Assembly: GCA_029582165.1 (NCBI GenBank) | Contig: CM055874.1 | Location: 47,901,269 to 47,965,268, forward strand | Length of the DNA: 64,000 nt | DNA from: Portulaca oleracea | Lineage: Eukaryota > Streptophyta > Magnoliopsida > Caryophyllales > Portulacaceae | Reading direction: 5' to 3' | In this document: positions 9,491 through 20,639 of the stretch, piece by piece | How positions within the stretch are numbered: the first letter of the stretch is position 1 | Layout: each line of letters opens with the position of its first letter | Position numbers and translations under genes: made by a program | Notes under the pieces: generated by a model | The model's input: only the letters and a program-made list of their open reading frames with translations | The model's database searches: none | What the model was told of the DNA's origin: nothing

Positions 9491-12400
9491 TATCGGCTTA
9501 ACTAATTCGTGAAAAATTGGATGCAAGTTAGATGAAAACCGTCATATTTTAAAATTATTTTTTTGACAATGACTTATTTTTCTTTATTTGGTTTAAAAGA
9601 GATGAAAAACATAGTATGAAATTTAGTCGACATTGTGGAGGCATATTTTCCTCCCAAATTTGAAAGGAGAATTGAAAAAATATGATAGATTAAATAGGAG
9701 CAAAAAACTTGAGAAGAAAAGCAGAAAATGAGTGTTTGATGGAGAAAAAGGAATATCCTACAGTGTATTAATGAAGAGACAAAATTTTTCATTTATCCCA
9801 TATTTTTAAGGATCAAATAGAGCATTATTTGACTCCAAATTATATGGTACACCGTCTTGGACCTATCTAAATCCATCACATGTATTAAAATAAGTTTTTT
9901 TTTATATGATAAATTTATGTAACAAAATGATAAATTTACTAAATGAGACGACTGGAATTTGTGAATTATCCAATGTTATTACCCAGCAACTACTAACAAT
10001 GTAAGCAACAAAACAATGTGAACAGTTACCTTAATTTTTCCAGTTTTAATCTTATCAAACGTCCCAACATCTAACACCGGGGTCTTTCCTGCTAGATTCT
10101 TTAGCTGGAGAGGACCCATTTTAGGGCGAATTAATCCCAGTTTGGAAGTGTCACCTAATATGAGCCATGCTATGATTAGAAGGAGGCGGTCCACCAGCGT
10201 TATTGGCAACCACTTTAGCAACCACATAGACAAGCCAAAAGTCGATCTTCCCAACATTTCCCTAGGTAAGATGTGAACCTTCAATCAAAACAAAATAGGG
10301 ACAGTAAAAAGGAAATTCAATAACTGAGATGACAGATATTAAACTCCAAAAAATTACTTAGAGGTACCCTAACTTTTGAAAAAACAATTTTTTGGTACCC
10401 AAATTTTCAAAACTAATTTTAGAGTACCCTTACTTTTAGGATTAGAAATTACTAGGTGAATTTCTGGTGAAACTCCGATTGATTCAAATCATTTTCGTCC
10501 ACAAAAACAAACGGTATTTTCGTCCATAAATACACTTAATCAATTTCTCGCTTAAAACTCACCGGTGAATTCAAATCATTGGCCAGAAATTCACCTAATT
10601 ATTTTTAATTCTAAAAGTTAGGGTAGCCCAAAATTAGTTTTTAAAAGTTGGGGTATCGGAAAAACATTTTACCAAAAGTTAGGGTACCCCTAAGTAATTT
10701 TTTGATTAAACTCCCATGATTTTATTCATACCCAAAAGGTAGGTAAAAAGATGACACTTCACTGTTATGGAACATGGAAAGGAAAGTGGGGGCAACCCAA
10801 AGTTTTTTGCCACTCCCCTTCTCCAATTTGTGTTACAAGCAATGAATGCTTCTTTACATACAAAATTTTCCCTTCAGAATCAAAATATACTCCCTCTTTT
10901 TTCAAATATTTGTCCACTTTAATTTGATATGTATTTTAAGAAAAATTAATAAAATAGTCTCAATTCATAGCAAAATACCAATAATAGTCTTATTCTTAAA
11001 TTTAAAAATATTATATATACATTTCCCTCCCATATTTAAATATCTTTGAAATTCAAACCAAATATACATTAGTAATTATATAAAACAAAATTCATTTTAT
11101 AAAAGTGGGCATAATTTTGGGACATTAACAAATAGAATAATGTACAAATAATTTAGGGCAGATGGCGTATTACTTAAATTTTAGTGTTAATCTTACGACA
11201 CCGATGTTAAAAACTTAATCTTGCATAAGATCATCCACATATACTTTAAATTACTTGTATATATAATTGAATATTATTTGCAGAAATTACTATAATAGAA
11301 AGAAGTAATTTTGTACTACATTAGAATCCCATTAGAATAATAAGTTGTTCAAATTAGTACTCTCTCCTTTCTATTTTATCTATTGTCTTAATTTATACAT
11401 TAGTCAAATTGTAAAAATTTCGACCACTAACTTCTCAACATATATAATACTTTGTTATATAAAAGTAGTATCATTATATCTATAATAAAAAATATTATTT
11501 GAAAAATATGATGTTACAATTTTTTAATAAAAAAAGTTAATATAGAAAATTATCAGTCGTTTATTATTCTAGTAAAATATATCATAAAAATAAAGTTTCT
11601 TTATAAACTTCTATATAATACTCCCTCCATTCCTCAATATCTTTCTTTTTGATCAATTTTCTATTTTCCACAATATCTGTCACTTTACAATTCCAATGTA
11701 ACATTAATGACATTTTTTTTAATTTACCTCTTACTTTTACAATTTCCAATACAATTATATAACTAACATAAAAACTTAACTCTTACTTTTATCATTTCCA
11801 ATCCAATTATCATTCTCAATACTATTTTCTTAAAATCTTCCCTAAACTCCAAAGTGACAATTATTGAGGAATGGAGGAGGGAGTACATGTGAAACAGTAA
11901 CATCCAGAGTATATTTCTTCACAACCAATATACGCATGCTGGAGAATTACCAAAAAAAGAAAGTGAAACATACTAATTTGCGTAAAGATAAGTATACAGT
12001 ACTTGGAACTTGAACTCACCGACTTAAACCAAACTCAGAACAACCCATAAAGCAACTGATCGATTAATAATTTGCATGACCAATGAGTCCATGACTATTT
12101 ACAAGTGCTGATTAGTTTAATCTAAAGTTATGACAAAGCTTCATTTTAGTTCATCTATTAGGATCGGAGAAGAAAAGAGCACGCCCAAATAAATCCACAA
12201 AATTAAAGAATGAAATTATCTGTAAGGAAAGTGCTCATGTTATGATTAAATGTCCATTATGATCAATTTCAAACCTATTATAAATTGGATACACTTATAG
12301 TGGTTGTCAACCATGACAACCACCGTAAGTAAAATAAATCTTATTTTTACATGTGTCAAGTTTTACCTTGACCATTAGCTTTCTTATTTAACATAAATTA

Positions 12401-14355
12401 TAAAATATATTTTTTAAAATTTTAGTTTATTTTAAAAAAATTTAAAATAAATATTTTTCAAAATATGCTTATTTACTAGGCAAAAATTTAGATTTAAGAT
12501 ATTTAAATTTTAAAAAATGTCGAAAAAATTTATTTTAATTAAGAAAATATATTTTATAATGTTGTACTAATTAAAAAAATGAATGGTGAAAATAAAAGTT
12601 GACACATGTATGGATAAATATCATTTTCATTGTGGTGATTGTTAAGATTAACAACCACTATAAGTTTTTCCATTATAAGTTCAGAAGAATTATGCAGCAA
12701 AATCCCATTAATTAGTTATTGTTTTAAAAAAAAGATATTCCGTACGGGTTGCTAGCTTTCTTTGTTTTGGCGAGAACTAAAAGTTTGTTATTGAGATAAT
12801 GCTAAGAGACTCAACCAACACCAGCCTTTTTCCGCATTCAATTAAGACTCCAAATTCCTAATATAGCCGGACACCGCCCTTTCTTTGGATATCACACATC
12901 AAAACATAATTATTAGTTCAGAAAGAAAGATAAACAAATATAACTAAAGTGTGGTCATCAGTACCTAATAAGATATTGAAGGTGCAAAATAAATAATCTA
13001 ATTTATTCATGTACTTACATTTTAGTTTAAAGTCTGTATTCATTGAAATGAAAAATAAGTAGGATATATAAATTCAAACATAGGAAAAAAAAAAATTCTC
13101 CTTAAATTCTAAAGTTAAAAGGAACATAAAAGAGAGTGGGAGAAAAAGTTGAGAAGAAAATTTAAAAAAAAATGTTGGTGCAAATAATAAAAAATAGGGA
13201 AATTGGATGGTAATATACCGACCTTTAGGAGTGTTGAATGACAATATACCGACCTTCACTTTTGGACAGTAATATCACTGACCTTTATAGTTTGGTGACA
13301 TTAATATACATTCAAGGATTTTCTGGGCGGCGAATCGGTTGACGGTTTGACGTGGCAGGCGGTGCAAAAAGACCAGTGCCATTTTTAGGTATTTCTACGG
13401 GTGTTGAGTGTTTGTATTCAGTATTTTTAGGATTAAGGGGTTAGTTTTGTTGTTAATTTTTAGGGTGCAGATCCTTGAAGATACATTAATGTCACCAAAA
13501 TATAAAGGTCAGTGATATTACTGTCCAAAAGTGAAGGTCGGTATGTTGCTATTCAACACCCCTAAAGGTCCGTATATTACCGTCCAATTTCCCTAAAAAA
13601 TTAAAAGTAAAGACAGAGGTAGTATGCATGATACTCACTTTATCTCGGACAACAATTGAAGGCATAGCATGATGATGGCAAAGGTCTAAGCATACTTCCA
13701 TCCCTGAGTTACCACAGCCTACAACAAGGACATTCTTACCCTTGAACTTGTGACCGCTCTTGTAGAAGCTTGTATGAACAATTGGCCCTCCAAACTGATT
13801 CATCCCCTCCAACTCCGGCACGACGACCTCGGCATTCTCCCCGGTAGCCACCACCAGCCAGCGGCACACGTACTCTACAGCTGACCCACTTGGAGGACTA
13901 CTACTATTAGTTGTGACCCGCCACATCCCTAAGGTTTGGTCAAATGCTGCCTCCTCAACTGTCTTGTTGAACACCGGTTTGATGTCGAATTTCCTAGCGT
14001 ACCCCTCCAGGTACTCAATGAACTGTGCCTTTGTAGGGTATGTAGGGAAGTGTTTGGGGAAAGGCATTAAGGGTAGCTCACAAAATTTCTTTGGCAGGTG
14101 AAGGCTTAAACGATCGTAGGTTTTGAGCTGCCATAAAGAGGCTATGCAGTTGGATCTTTCAAGTACCATTCTTGGAACTCCCTTCTCCTTCAAGCATGCT
14201 GCCACCGCCAACCCTGAAGGCCCTGCCCCCACTATTACCGGTCCCGACACCACTACGCAACGCGTCGTATTTGAATTCTGCTCCCTGAAACGGTGTGGAT
14301 CATTCGCCAGCTTACCCTCAATTTCCCTCAAGTTGTTGTCCTCCTTATTCATCAT
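8239..14355 (-). CDS. YUC: YUCCA-type indole-3-pyruvate (flavin) monooxygenase, four exons
   Basis: Exons on the minus strand are 14355-13639, 10278-10030, 9356-9234 and 8463-8239 (717, 249, 123 and 225 bp). All junctions are GT-AG and phase 0, giving 437 residues. YUCCA enzymes convert indole-3-pyruvate to indole-3-acetic acid with FAD and NADPH, the last step of the main auxin pathway. Visible motifs are FAD-binding GAGPSG (residues 43-48), ATGENAE (170-176), the FMO fingerprint [12 protein letters not shown] (188-199), NADPH-binding GCGNSG (213-218) and LATGY (350-354). Length and four-exon plan fit the family; the subfamily (YUC2/YUC6-like) is my guess. The second codon is also Met. The frame is unbroken and key motifs are present, so the gene looks functional. 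Intron 1 is 3.4 kb and filled with MITEs. Confidence 0.93.
8497..8777. mobile_element. Stowaway (Tc1/mariner) MITE in YUCCA intron 3 and exon-4 flank
   Basis: It begins CTCCCTCATTTCC and ends GGAAGGAGGGAG, with TA on each side (8495-8496 and 8778-8779). The inverted ends both contain TATTTGTCACTT-like sequence. The left end lies about 30 bp upstream (in gene orientation) of the last exon. Confidence 0.85.
8880..9094. mobile_element. Stowaway MITE with long near-perfect inverted repeats
   Basis: The ends begin CTCCCTCCGTCCC and are exact inverted repeats for at least 33 bp, with similarity continuing to about 75 bp, so the element is almost one hairpin. TA flanks both sides. It lies in YUCCA intron 3. 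Confidence 0.92.
9431..9490. repeat. (AAT)n microsatellite
   Basis: Uninterrupted AAT/ATA run of about 60 bp in YUCCA intron 2 side sequence, downstream of the GAAAGG motif at 9420. Confidence 0.95.
10347..10704. mobile_element. Mutator-like MITE with 9-bp target duplication
   Basis: The terminal inverted repeats are 31 bp with one mismatch and start CAAAAAATTACTTAG. Flanking 9-bp duplications are ATTAAACTC (10338-10346 and 10705-10713). It sits 68 bp into YUCCA intron 1, counted from exon 2. The 358-bp element has no coding capacity. The 9-bp duplication points to Mutator. Confidence 0.9.
10890..11167. mobile_element. Degenerate Stowaway-like MITE
   Basis: The left end TACTCCCTCTTTTTTC is typical. 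The proposed right end, the complement of TACGCCATCTGCCC, matches it only loosely. TA is present at both limits. It lies in YUCCA intron 1. Confidence 0.4.
11621..11883. mobile_element. Stowaway MITE
   Basis: It begins CTCCCTCCATTCCTCAATA and ends with the complement of the same word plus three extra bases (ATTGAGGAATGGAGG then AGGGAG). TA lies at 11619-11620 and 11884-11885. It is in YUCCA intron 1. Confidence 0.88.
12293..12665. mobile_element. TIR element, superfamily unresolved
   Basis: The two ends form an inverted repeat of about 36 bp starting ACTTATAGTGGTTGT. A second pairing inside matches ACATGTGTCAA with TTGACACATGT. A target duplication could not be fixed. It lies in YUCCA intron 1 and is non-coding. 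Confidence 0.7.
13197..13593. mobile_element. Mutator-like long-TIR element next to YUCCA exon 1
   Basis: Both ends start GGGAAATTGGA and continue as an inverted repeat for about 120 bp (containing TTCACTTTTGGACAGTAA). The flanking 9-bp duplications are TAAAAAATA and TAAAAAATT (eight of nine identical). The element ends 45 bp from the donor of exon 1. It shares its terminal 11 bp with the element at 27775-28267. Confidence 0.85.
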
Positions 14356-14678
14356 GTTTCTCTCTCATAAAGTGTACTGTTCATGTTTCTGCTTTGTTGT
14401 CAGAGGGGACAAATTTTGGGGTGCTCCCAGAATTTGTGGAATTTATGAAACAAGAGGTTTTTATCCACTTAATAAAAACTTATGGAGCTCTGATATGAAG
14501 TTGAGTAGTCTCCAGTATTTCTCTCTCTAGGTTTATGTTTCTCACTCAAAATTGATTGGTACGATCATAAACTTGCAAGGAAAGAGAGAAGAAGATGGGA
14601 GGAGGCAAAGGGTAGGGGGCTTAATCAGCATTCAAGAAAGAGAGCGAATGAATGAGAGGGAGAGATGGTGATATGTGG

Positions 14679-14688
14679 TATATATATT
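14679..14688 (-). promoter_or_regulatory. Probable TATA box of the YUCCA gene
   Basis: On the minus strand the sequence reads GGAATATATATACC about 325 bp before the start codon. It is followed by a C/T-rich leader with CTCTCCCTCTC-type words and ATTCGCTCTC. Position and context fit a core promoter; the transcription start is not visible. Confidence 0.5.
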
Positions 14689-14921
14689 CCTTATAGTTAT
14701 AGGTGTGCATAAATAAGATGGAACAGCGGGTGGTGGTACGTGGAATTAATTTATACAATTATTCATAGTCTTTCATATTTATTTTTGTTGAGCAAGGATA
14801 CGTGTTTTTTTTTTTTTTTTTTTGGGTAAGAGATTATTTAGGTGTTTTATTTTTCTATAAGATTAGTATTTATTATGATTTTTATATCAATTTTTTTGAT
14901 AGGTACTACTAGTGAAAAAAT

Positions 14922-16183
14922 GATCATGAGCCCGAGATCATGATAGTCCCCGAACCCATAATTTTTTTCTTTTTTTTTAAAAAAACAAATTGTAAATAAA
15001 TATAATGAGTATTTTCCTTTAATCCAATACTCTAATTTATTTTGACTTTGAGTTTCTAGTCCAATTCAATTATGTTTTTATATATTTATTTTTATTTTAA
15101 ATTTCCTTTGTAATTTTCATTATATTTTTTATTTTATAATTTAATTTTTTCTGTATTTAGGTACATTTTCAATAAATATAATTTATGAGCATTATAGTAT
15201 CAATTTATGAGCATTTACATTACAAATTATGAATATGGCATGAGATATGTTTATGAACATTCATATACCAGTTTATGGGCATTGTAGTTTTTGTTACTAA
15301 GAATTTATATATTGGGTTATGAGTATTATAGTAAACATGTCGCATTATAAGCATTCATGTTGACGGTTATTGGTTTACGAATATTAATATACTGGGTTAT
15401 GAGTATTTTAGTAAAAACGCTAGGTTATGAGTATTCGTGTTGGAGGTTATGAGCATTAATGTTGGAGGTTATGAACATTCATCTAGAGAGCGTTTGGTAG
15501 GAATCCCAGGAAAATTTTTCCCGGGGAAAATTTCCCATGGGAAGTTTTCCATGGAAAAGATTTCCCTGGGAAAAATTTCCCTTAGGTCCCCCTAAGGAAA
15601 AATTATCCTAGGAAAATGGAGAAAGTGGTGGGCCTACCGTGAAATTTTTCCCAAGGTCAAGCCACACTCAAACATGGGGAAAATGAGTCAACCCGGGAAA
15701 ATTGACCATTTCCCCGGGGTTATTGACCAACTAAACGCACCCCTATTGGTTTATGAGCATTCATATATTGGTTTATAAGCATTCATATATTGGTTTATGA
15801 ACGTTTTAATAAAAGTGTCAGGTTAATTATGAGCATTAGTGTTGGAGGTTATGAGCATTCATGCTGGATATTATGAACATTCATCTACCGTTTTATGAGC
15901 ATTCATATATGGATCTATGAGCATTTGTATATATCTTTCTGAACATCCATATTAAAAATGATGAACATAACTTATATTTTTTATGAGCATTTTATAATGG
16001 TTAAATGATAAAAAAAAAGTTTTAAAACTAGAACAGAAAAAATTAAGAAAATCAAAAATAAAAAAATAAATTTATATATTTTGCTTAGAAAATAATTATT
16101 GATAGATAAAAAAATAAAAACAAGGAAAAAGGAAAAGAAGTTGAGCAACGCTCACAGAGCATCATGAGCACGGGCTCATGATC
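14922..16183. mobile_element. TIR-bounded element with internal short tandem repeats
   Basis: The ends are inverted repeats of about 25 bp starting GATCATGAGCCCG. Between them (15180-16000) a unit near TTATGAGCATTCATATTGG recurs many times with variable length, roughly every 30-35 bp. There is no coding frame. No clear target duplication was found, so the superfamily is open. A Harbinger-type MITE is inserted in one of the repeat units. Confidence 0.65.
15486..15742. mobile_element. PIF/Harbinger (Tourist-like) MITE nested in the repeat element
   Basis: The ends GAGAGCGTTTGGTAGG and the complement of GGGTGCGTTTAGTTGG pair at 12 of 16 positions. A 3-bp duplication CTA flanks the element (15483-15485 and 15743-15745). 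Removing it restores a normal copy of the host repeat (GAACATTCATCTATTGG). The interior is rich in AAATTTTTCCC/GGGAAAA pairings that would fold into a hairpin. Confidence 0.78.
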
Positions 16184-17293
16184 CTACCGTTGACTAATTA
16201 TCAATCATAAGAAGCATGAGATGCGTTGTGCAGAATTCCTCTCATGCAGGTACAATGTCCTCATGACAAAACTGAAGCAATGCCCTTGCATCCAAGACTT
16301 CCAAGGACCTCAGACGAGTTAAAGACAAATTCTGGATACAAGAAAGGGAACCTTTGTCTTAATTGTGTCAATCCAATATTTATCTAAAGTATGTTGGGAC
16401 TAATTATAGATCTAAACCATGTAGGAAATCTGCAAGAAGTCAAAAATGGAAAACCCGCATCCAGAAGAGCCGAAAAATAAGAGATTGAAGATTCTTGCAA
16501 ATCAGACTAAGGAAGGAAATCAAGACTGCTCAACGAAAGGATACGACGATCACTCGGAATGGAAATAAGATGTTTGGAAGATGACCATGAATTTAAAGAA
16601 TACACATTGGCCAAGAAGACTATATATTGGCTCGAAGTACAAGTTGAGAAGGTATTCGATTCCAAGGGAAGAAATTAAGAAAAGCAAACCTTGTGGGAAA
16701 TCAATTGAGTAATTTCTAAGTTTGTAACTAATTTCTTTGGTGAGAAATTTTGTAGCCAGAGAAAGAGTTATGGTGAGTGTGAGTGAATTTTGTAACAGAG
16801 GCTAAGTACTAAGCCTATGTGAGAGTATAGTCATCAATGAAGTTGGTGATAGTTCTTTTCTGTATTTTGATCCTTCACTAAGGTGGTTGGTAAGATCAGT
16901 CCTCTATACTACCTCAAGGACATTGAGCCTAGGCAGTAAGTTCTTTTGTAATCCTTCTTGTTTGTAATGAAGTTGAGTTCAACGCAATAATAACAATCAT
17001 TTTCGTGACATTGTGTGTTGAATCTTGCACAAGGTTAAGATAAGTTGCTAACGTCCTTATCCTAGTGTGCAAAAATTTTAATTAACCCTATTCACCACCC
17101 TCTAGGGTTCTTTTAAGTGGTATAAGAGCAAGTCCATTCAAAAAAGAATCTAATCGCTCTATGTTAAAGATCAGGGTCGGATTCAACAACTATGAGATTG
17201 CCCAAGGACGTTCGTGGACAAGACCCCAACTGTTCCTAGGTTCAAACTTTAGGAACTGAAAGAGACAGATGGAACTTTTTCTCAAAGATCAGG

Positions 17294-18390
17294 ATGAAGA
17301 TCTTTAAAAGGCATCGAGAAAGAACATTATCCTATGCCAAGAAAGATGAACCCGATGGCATAACTGTTTCAAAAGATAGATCAGAGTGCACCGAGACTGA
17401 AAGAGAACTGTTTTGCAGTCTTGACATTAGGGAATTTGAAATAGTGTCTACTTGTGATATAGCTAACAGGTTTGGGATTCACTAGTCACGACATACGAAG
17501 GAATCGGTCAAGTCCAGTAAGAAGAACACTTGATCCTTAAATCTTCTGTTTTGCAGTCTTGACACTAAGGAATTTGAAAGAGTGTCTACTTGTGATATAG
17601 CTAAACAGGTATGGGATTTACTAGTCACGACATATGAAGGAACCAATCAAGTCAAGGAAACCAAGATTGACATGCTCGTTGAAAAGTATGAAGCCTTCAA
17701 GGTGGAGGGTAATGAATCCGTTGAGAGCATGTTCAAAAGATTCACCCACATTGTCAACAACCTTAAATCAACAGGCAAAACATACTCAAATGAGAAAAAG
17801 TCAGAAATTAAAGGTCCTCAGATGTCTGCCTAAAAGAAAGTGGGGACCTAAAGGATAACTATAAAGGAAGCCAAAAACTTGAAAGCACTTCAACTTAAGG
17901 AGCTTGTCGGGAAACTTCTCACACGTGAAATCCGTCTCCTCGATGACACAGAAGGAAAAGCATTGCATTCAAGGCCAACAAGGACATTGATGACGAATCA
18001 CAATAAGACAGGGAAGAAACCCTGACAATGTTCTCTTGAGGATTCAAAAGGCTATACAAGAAGAATCCAACCTTTAGAGGATGCTTGAAGAATTCCTCTA
18101 CCAAGAGATCATCACAAAAAAGTAAAACTCCCTCTAAGGATGATCCTCACTCGTTTAACTGCATTGGATGTGGTGGAGCAAATCATATGGTCAAGGACTG
18201 CGCCTGTGCAAGGAAGAACAAGGACAAAACATACTTTAAATCTAAGAGAACCAACCGGAAATCATTGATTACGGCCTGCAACGACAGTGATAACATTGAA
18301 AATGGAAGTGAGACTGAAGAAATCGCAAACGTTTGTTTAATGGCCAAAAGAGTCAAGATGAGGGGCAACCCTCCGAAAGTGAAGAGATAA
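17294..18390 (+). pseudogene. Copia gag remnant with CCHC zinc knuckle
   Basis: The segment from 17582 has the UBN2-type gag core (words QVWDLLVTTYEGT, KIDMLVEKYEAFK, SVESMFKRFTHIVNNL). At about 18160-18200 a zinc knuckle CIGCGGANHMVKDC fits CX2CX4HX4C. Frames are broken between these parts. A 137-bp stretch has been duplicated: sequence starting GTTTTGCAGTCTTGACA occurs at 17411 and 17548, and both copies carry the STCDIA word. Gag would form the virus-like particle; this copy cannot. Confidence 0.8.
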
Positions 18391-18889
18391 ATCTGGATGA
18401 TCTCCTTAGTCAAGATCTCTCCTCGCAAACAAACTGATTAAACTCTTTGACTACAAACAAACATTAATTAATTAACAAAGTAAAGTAGTTGACCAAGTTA
18501 GCCAACTAGTTGATGGGTGGAAAACCTCAATATAAAAGATTGCCAATTAACAACTGAAAACATTGATATCAAAGTTGAGGTTAAAAGTTGTCATAATCAC
18601 CTCACTACACTAACCAAGAAGTAGTTGATCACCAAAGCTCACCCATGCAAAGTCAAAGGACCAATCCTACCTACCACTCCATCTCAGTCGAGGAAAACCA
18701 CCAATGCCATTAGTAGAAATCAAAACCTTCAATCCAGATGTAGGAAAAAAAACCACCACATAGAAGGCTTGTACAAGTTTGGATCCTAAAAGACGCCGAA
18801 ACACCTAGATATCCCTCTCCCTATTTTACTAGGTCAAGAATCAAGGAAGGTGTAATATCCTCTAATGCTGATGTGCTTTATGACTCACA

Positions 18890-19930
18890 ACGACCTATGG
18901 TATTTAGACAGCGGATGCTCGAGGCACATGGCGAGAGTTACAACCAAATTCTACTTCCTTAAGATATAATAGGTTGGACGAATCACCTTTGGAGACAAAA
19001 GCCAAGGGAAGATTCTTGGTTTCGGAAAGCTTGACAAGGATTCAAGAAATTCCCTCGATAATGTATATCTTGTAGAAGGTCTAGAGTACATTCGTTTGAG
19101 CATCTCACAATTCTATCATGTATGATTCGATAAACATACCTGTGTAATCGAGAAGTCGGAGTCTCATGAAATAGTAGTACGAAGTCACTGCATGGACAAT
19201 GTATGTGTAATAGACCTTAGTGCATCGACAGGTAAGGACCTTACATGCCTTAAGGTTATATCTAATAATGCTTGACTTTGGGATCGTAGACTAGGCCATT
19301 CCAATATCAAAACCATGCATAAGCTTAACTAGTTAAACCTCGTAAGATGACTCCCATATCACAAAATTGATAGAGATAAGGTGTATGATGCATGTACCAG
19401 TGACATCACAGACTAGAACCTCATTCAAACCCATCAAGTTAGCAACAATGACAAAGTGTCTTGAACTCCATATGGACTTATGTGGACCTATTTCCTACAA
19501 AAGTTTAGGTGGCAGCTCATACGTCCTCATTATAATTGATGATTTTTTTAGACTCACCTGGGTACCTTTTGGTTTTTTGAAAAGTAAGACAGAGGCATTT
19601 GGATAGTTTGTAAAATTGTATATAGCAACTCAAAGGTCCTCACAGGAGCATCAATAATCTCCATCAGAACTAACTATGGAAGAGAATTCGAGAATAAGGA
19701 CATGTATGGAAAATTCTGTGACAAGATGGGGATCTCACACTTCTCTGCTCCTAGAACACCTCAGTAGAATGGAGTAGAGGAAGAAAAAGAACAGAACTGT
19801 AGAGAACATGGCAAGAACCATTATATGTGAAAATGACCTCCCAATATTCCTATAGGTGGAAATCATAAATGCTTCCAACTACATTCTCAACTAGTGCACC
19901 ATCAGAACACTTTTAAACAAAACACCCTAT
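18890..19930 (+). pseudogene. Copia protease and integrase remnant
   Basis: The protease active-site region reads WYLDSGCSRHMA at about 18897. A GAG-pre-integrase block (LWDRRLGHSNIKTM) follows near 19275. The integrase core has MDLCGPISYKSLGG, IIIDDFFRLTWV (19460-19570) and, after stops, NGVEEE-type sequence near 19770 that in intact copies holds the last acidic residue. Several stops and frame changes separate these words, so no functional protein is possible. Confidence 0.8.
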
Positions 19931-20639
19931 GAACTCTTCAAGGGTAAAGCACCAAAAATTAGCCATGTCAAAGTCATAGGATGCAAGTGTTAGGTAGTCA
20001 ACAATGACAAGAAAAACTTGAGCAAGTTTAAAGCTCGAAGTGAGGTAGGTATTTTTTTTTTCTGGATATTCTTCTATCAGTAAGGCTTATCATGTCTATA
20101 ATAAATCAACCAAAACAATTTAGGAAAGCATCCATGTTGTTTTTGATGACACTAATGACCTATTTGAAAGTCCTATCTCTAACATTGATCGATTACCTAT
20201 GAATTACAATGATAATGAGGACTTAGCGCCAACAATAATAAATCCCTCACAAATCCTCAACCACAGCACCAAGGTCAACAACAAGAACAAAATCAAATCG
20301 AAACAGAACATCCTCACGCCCCTAATGTTGGGGAACAACAAACAGAGGTCGATCAAGAACAAATCACTGAAGACCAAGAGACAAAAAATCAAAATGAACA
20401 TAAACCTGAAGGACCCACTAGAGCATACAAATTTAAACTAGTTCACCCAACAGATCGACAACCTTCTACCTAACCTAAAATCTGCAAGTATTCAAACAAG
20501 GTCCTGCTTGAGGATTTTCTATGCTTTCCTTGCGTTTGTCTCCTAGATAGAGACCATAGTATAACAGGACGCCCTTCTAGACATAAATTGAATCATTTTC
20601 GTGCAAGGAAAACTTAACCAGTTTGATAGAAATCAAGTT

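Noticed and set aside
11360..11420. Additional Stowaway-like end (ACTCTCTCCTTTC)
   Set aside because: No partner end or TA-bounded limit found.
14123..14530. Plus-strand ORFs opposite YUCCA exon 1
   Set aside because: They are shadows of the YUCCA coding strand; no plant family match by eye.
20199..20441. 80-codon Lys/Asn-rich plus-strand ORF
   Set aside because: Low-complexity linker between integrase and RT of the decayed Copia element; no independent gene.
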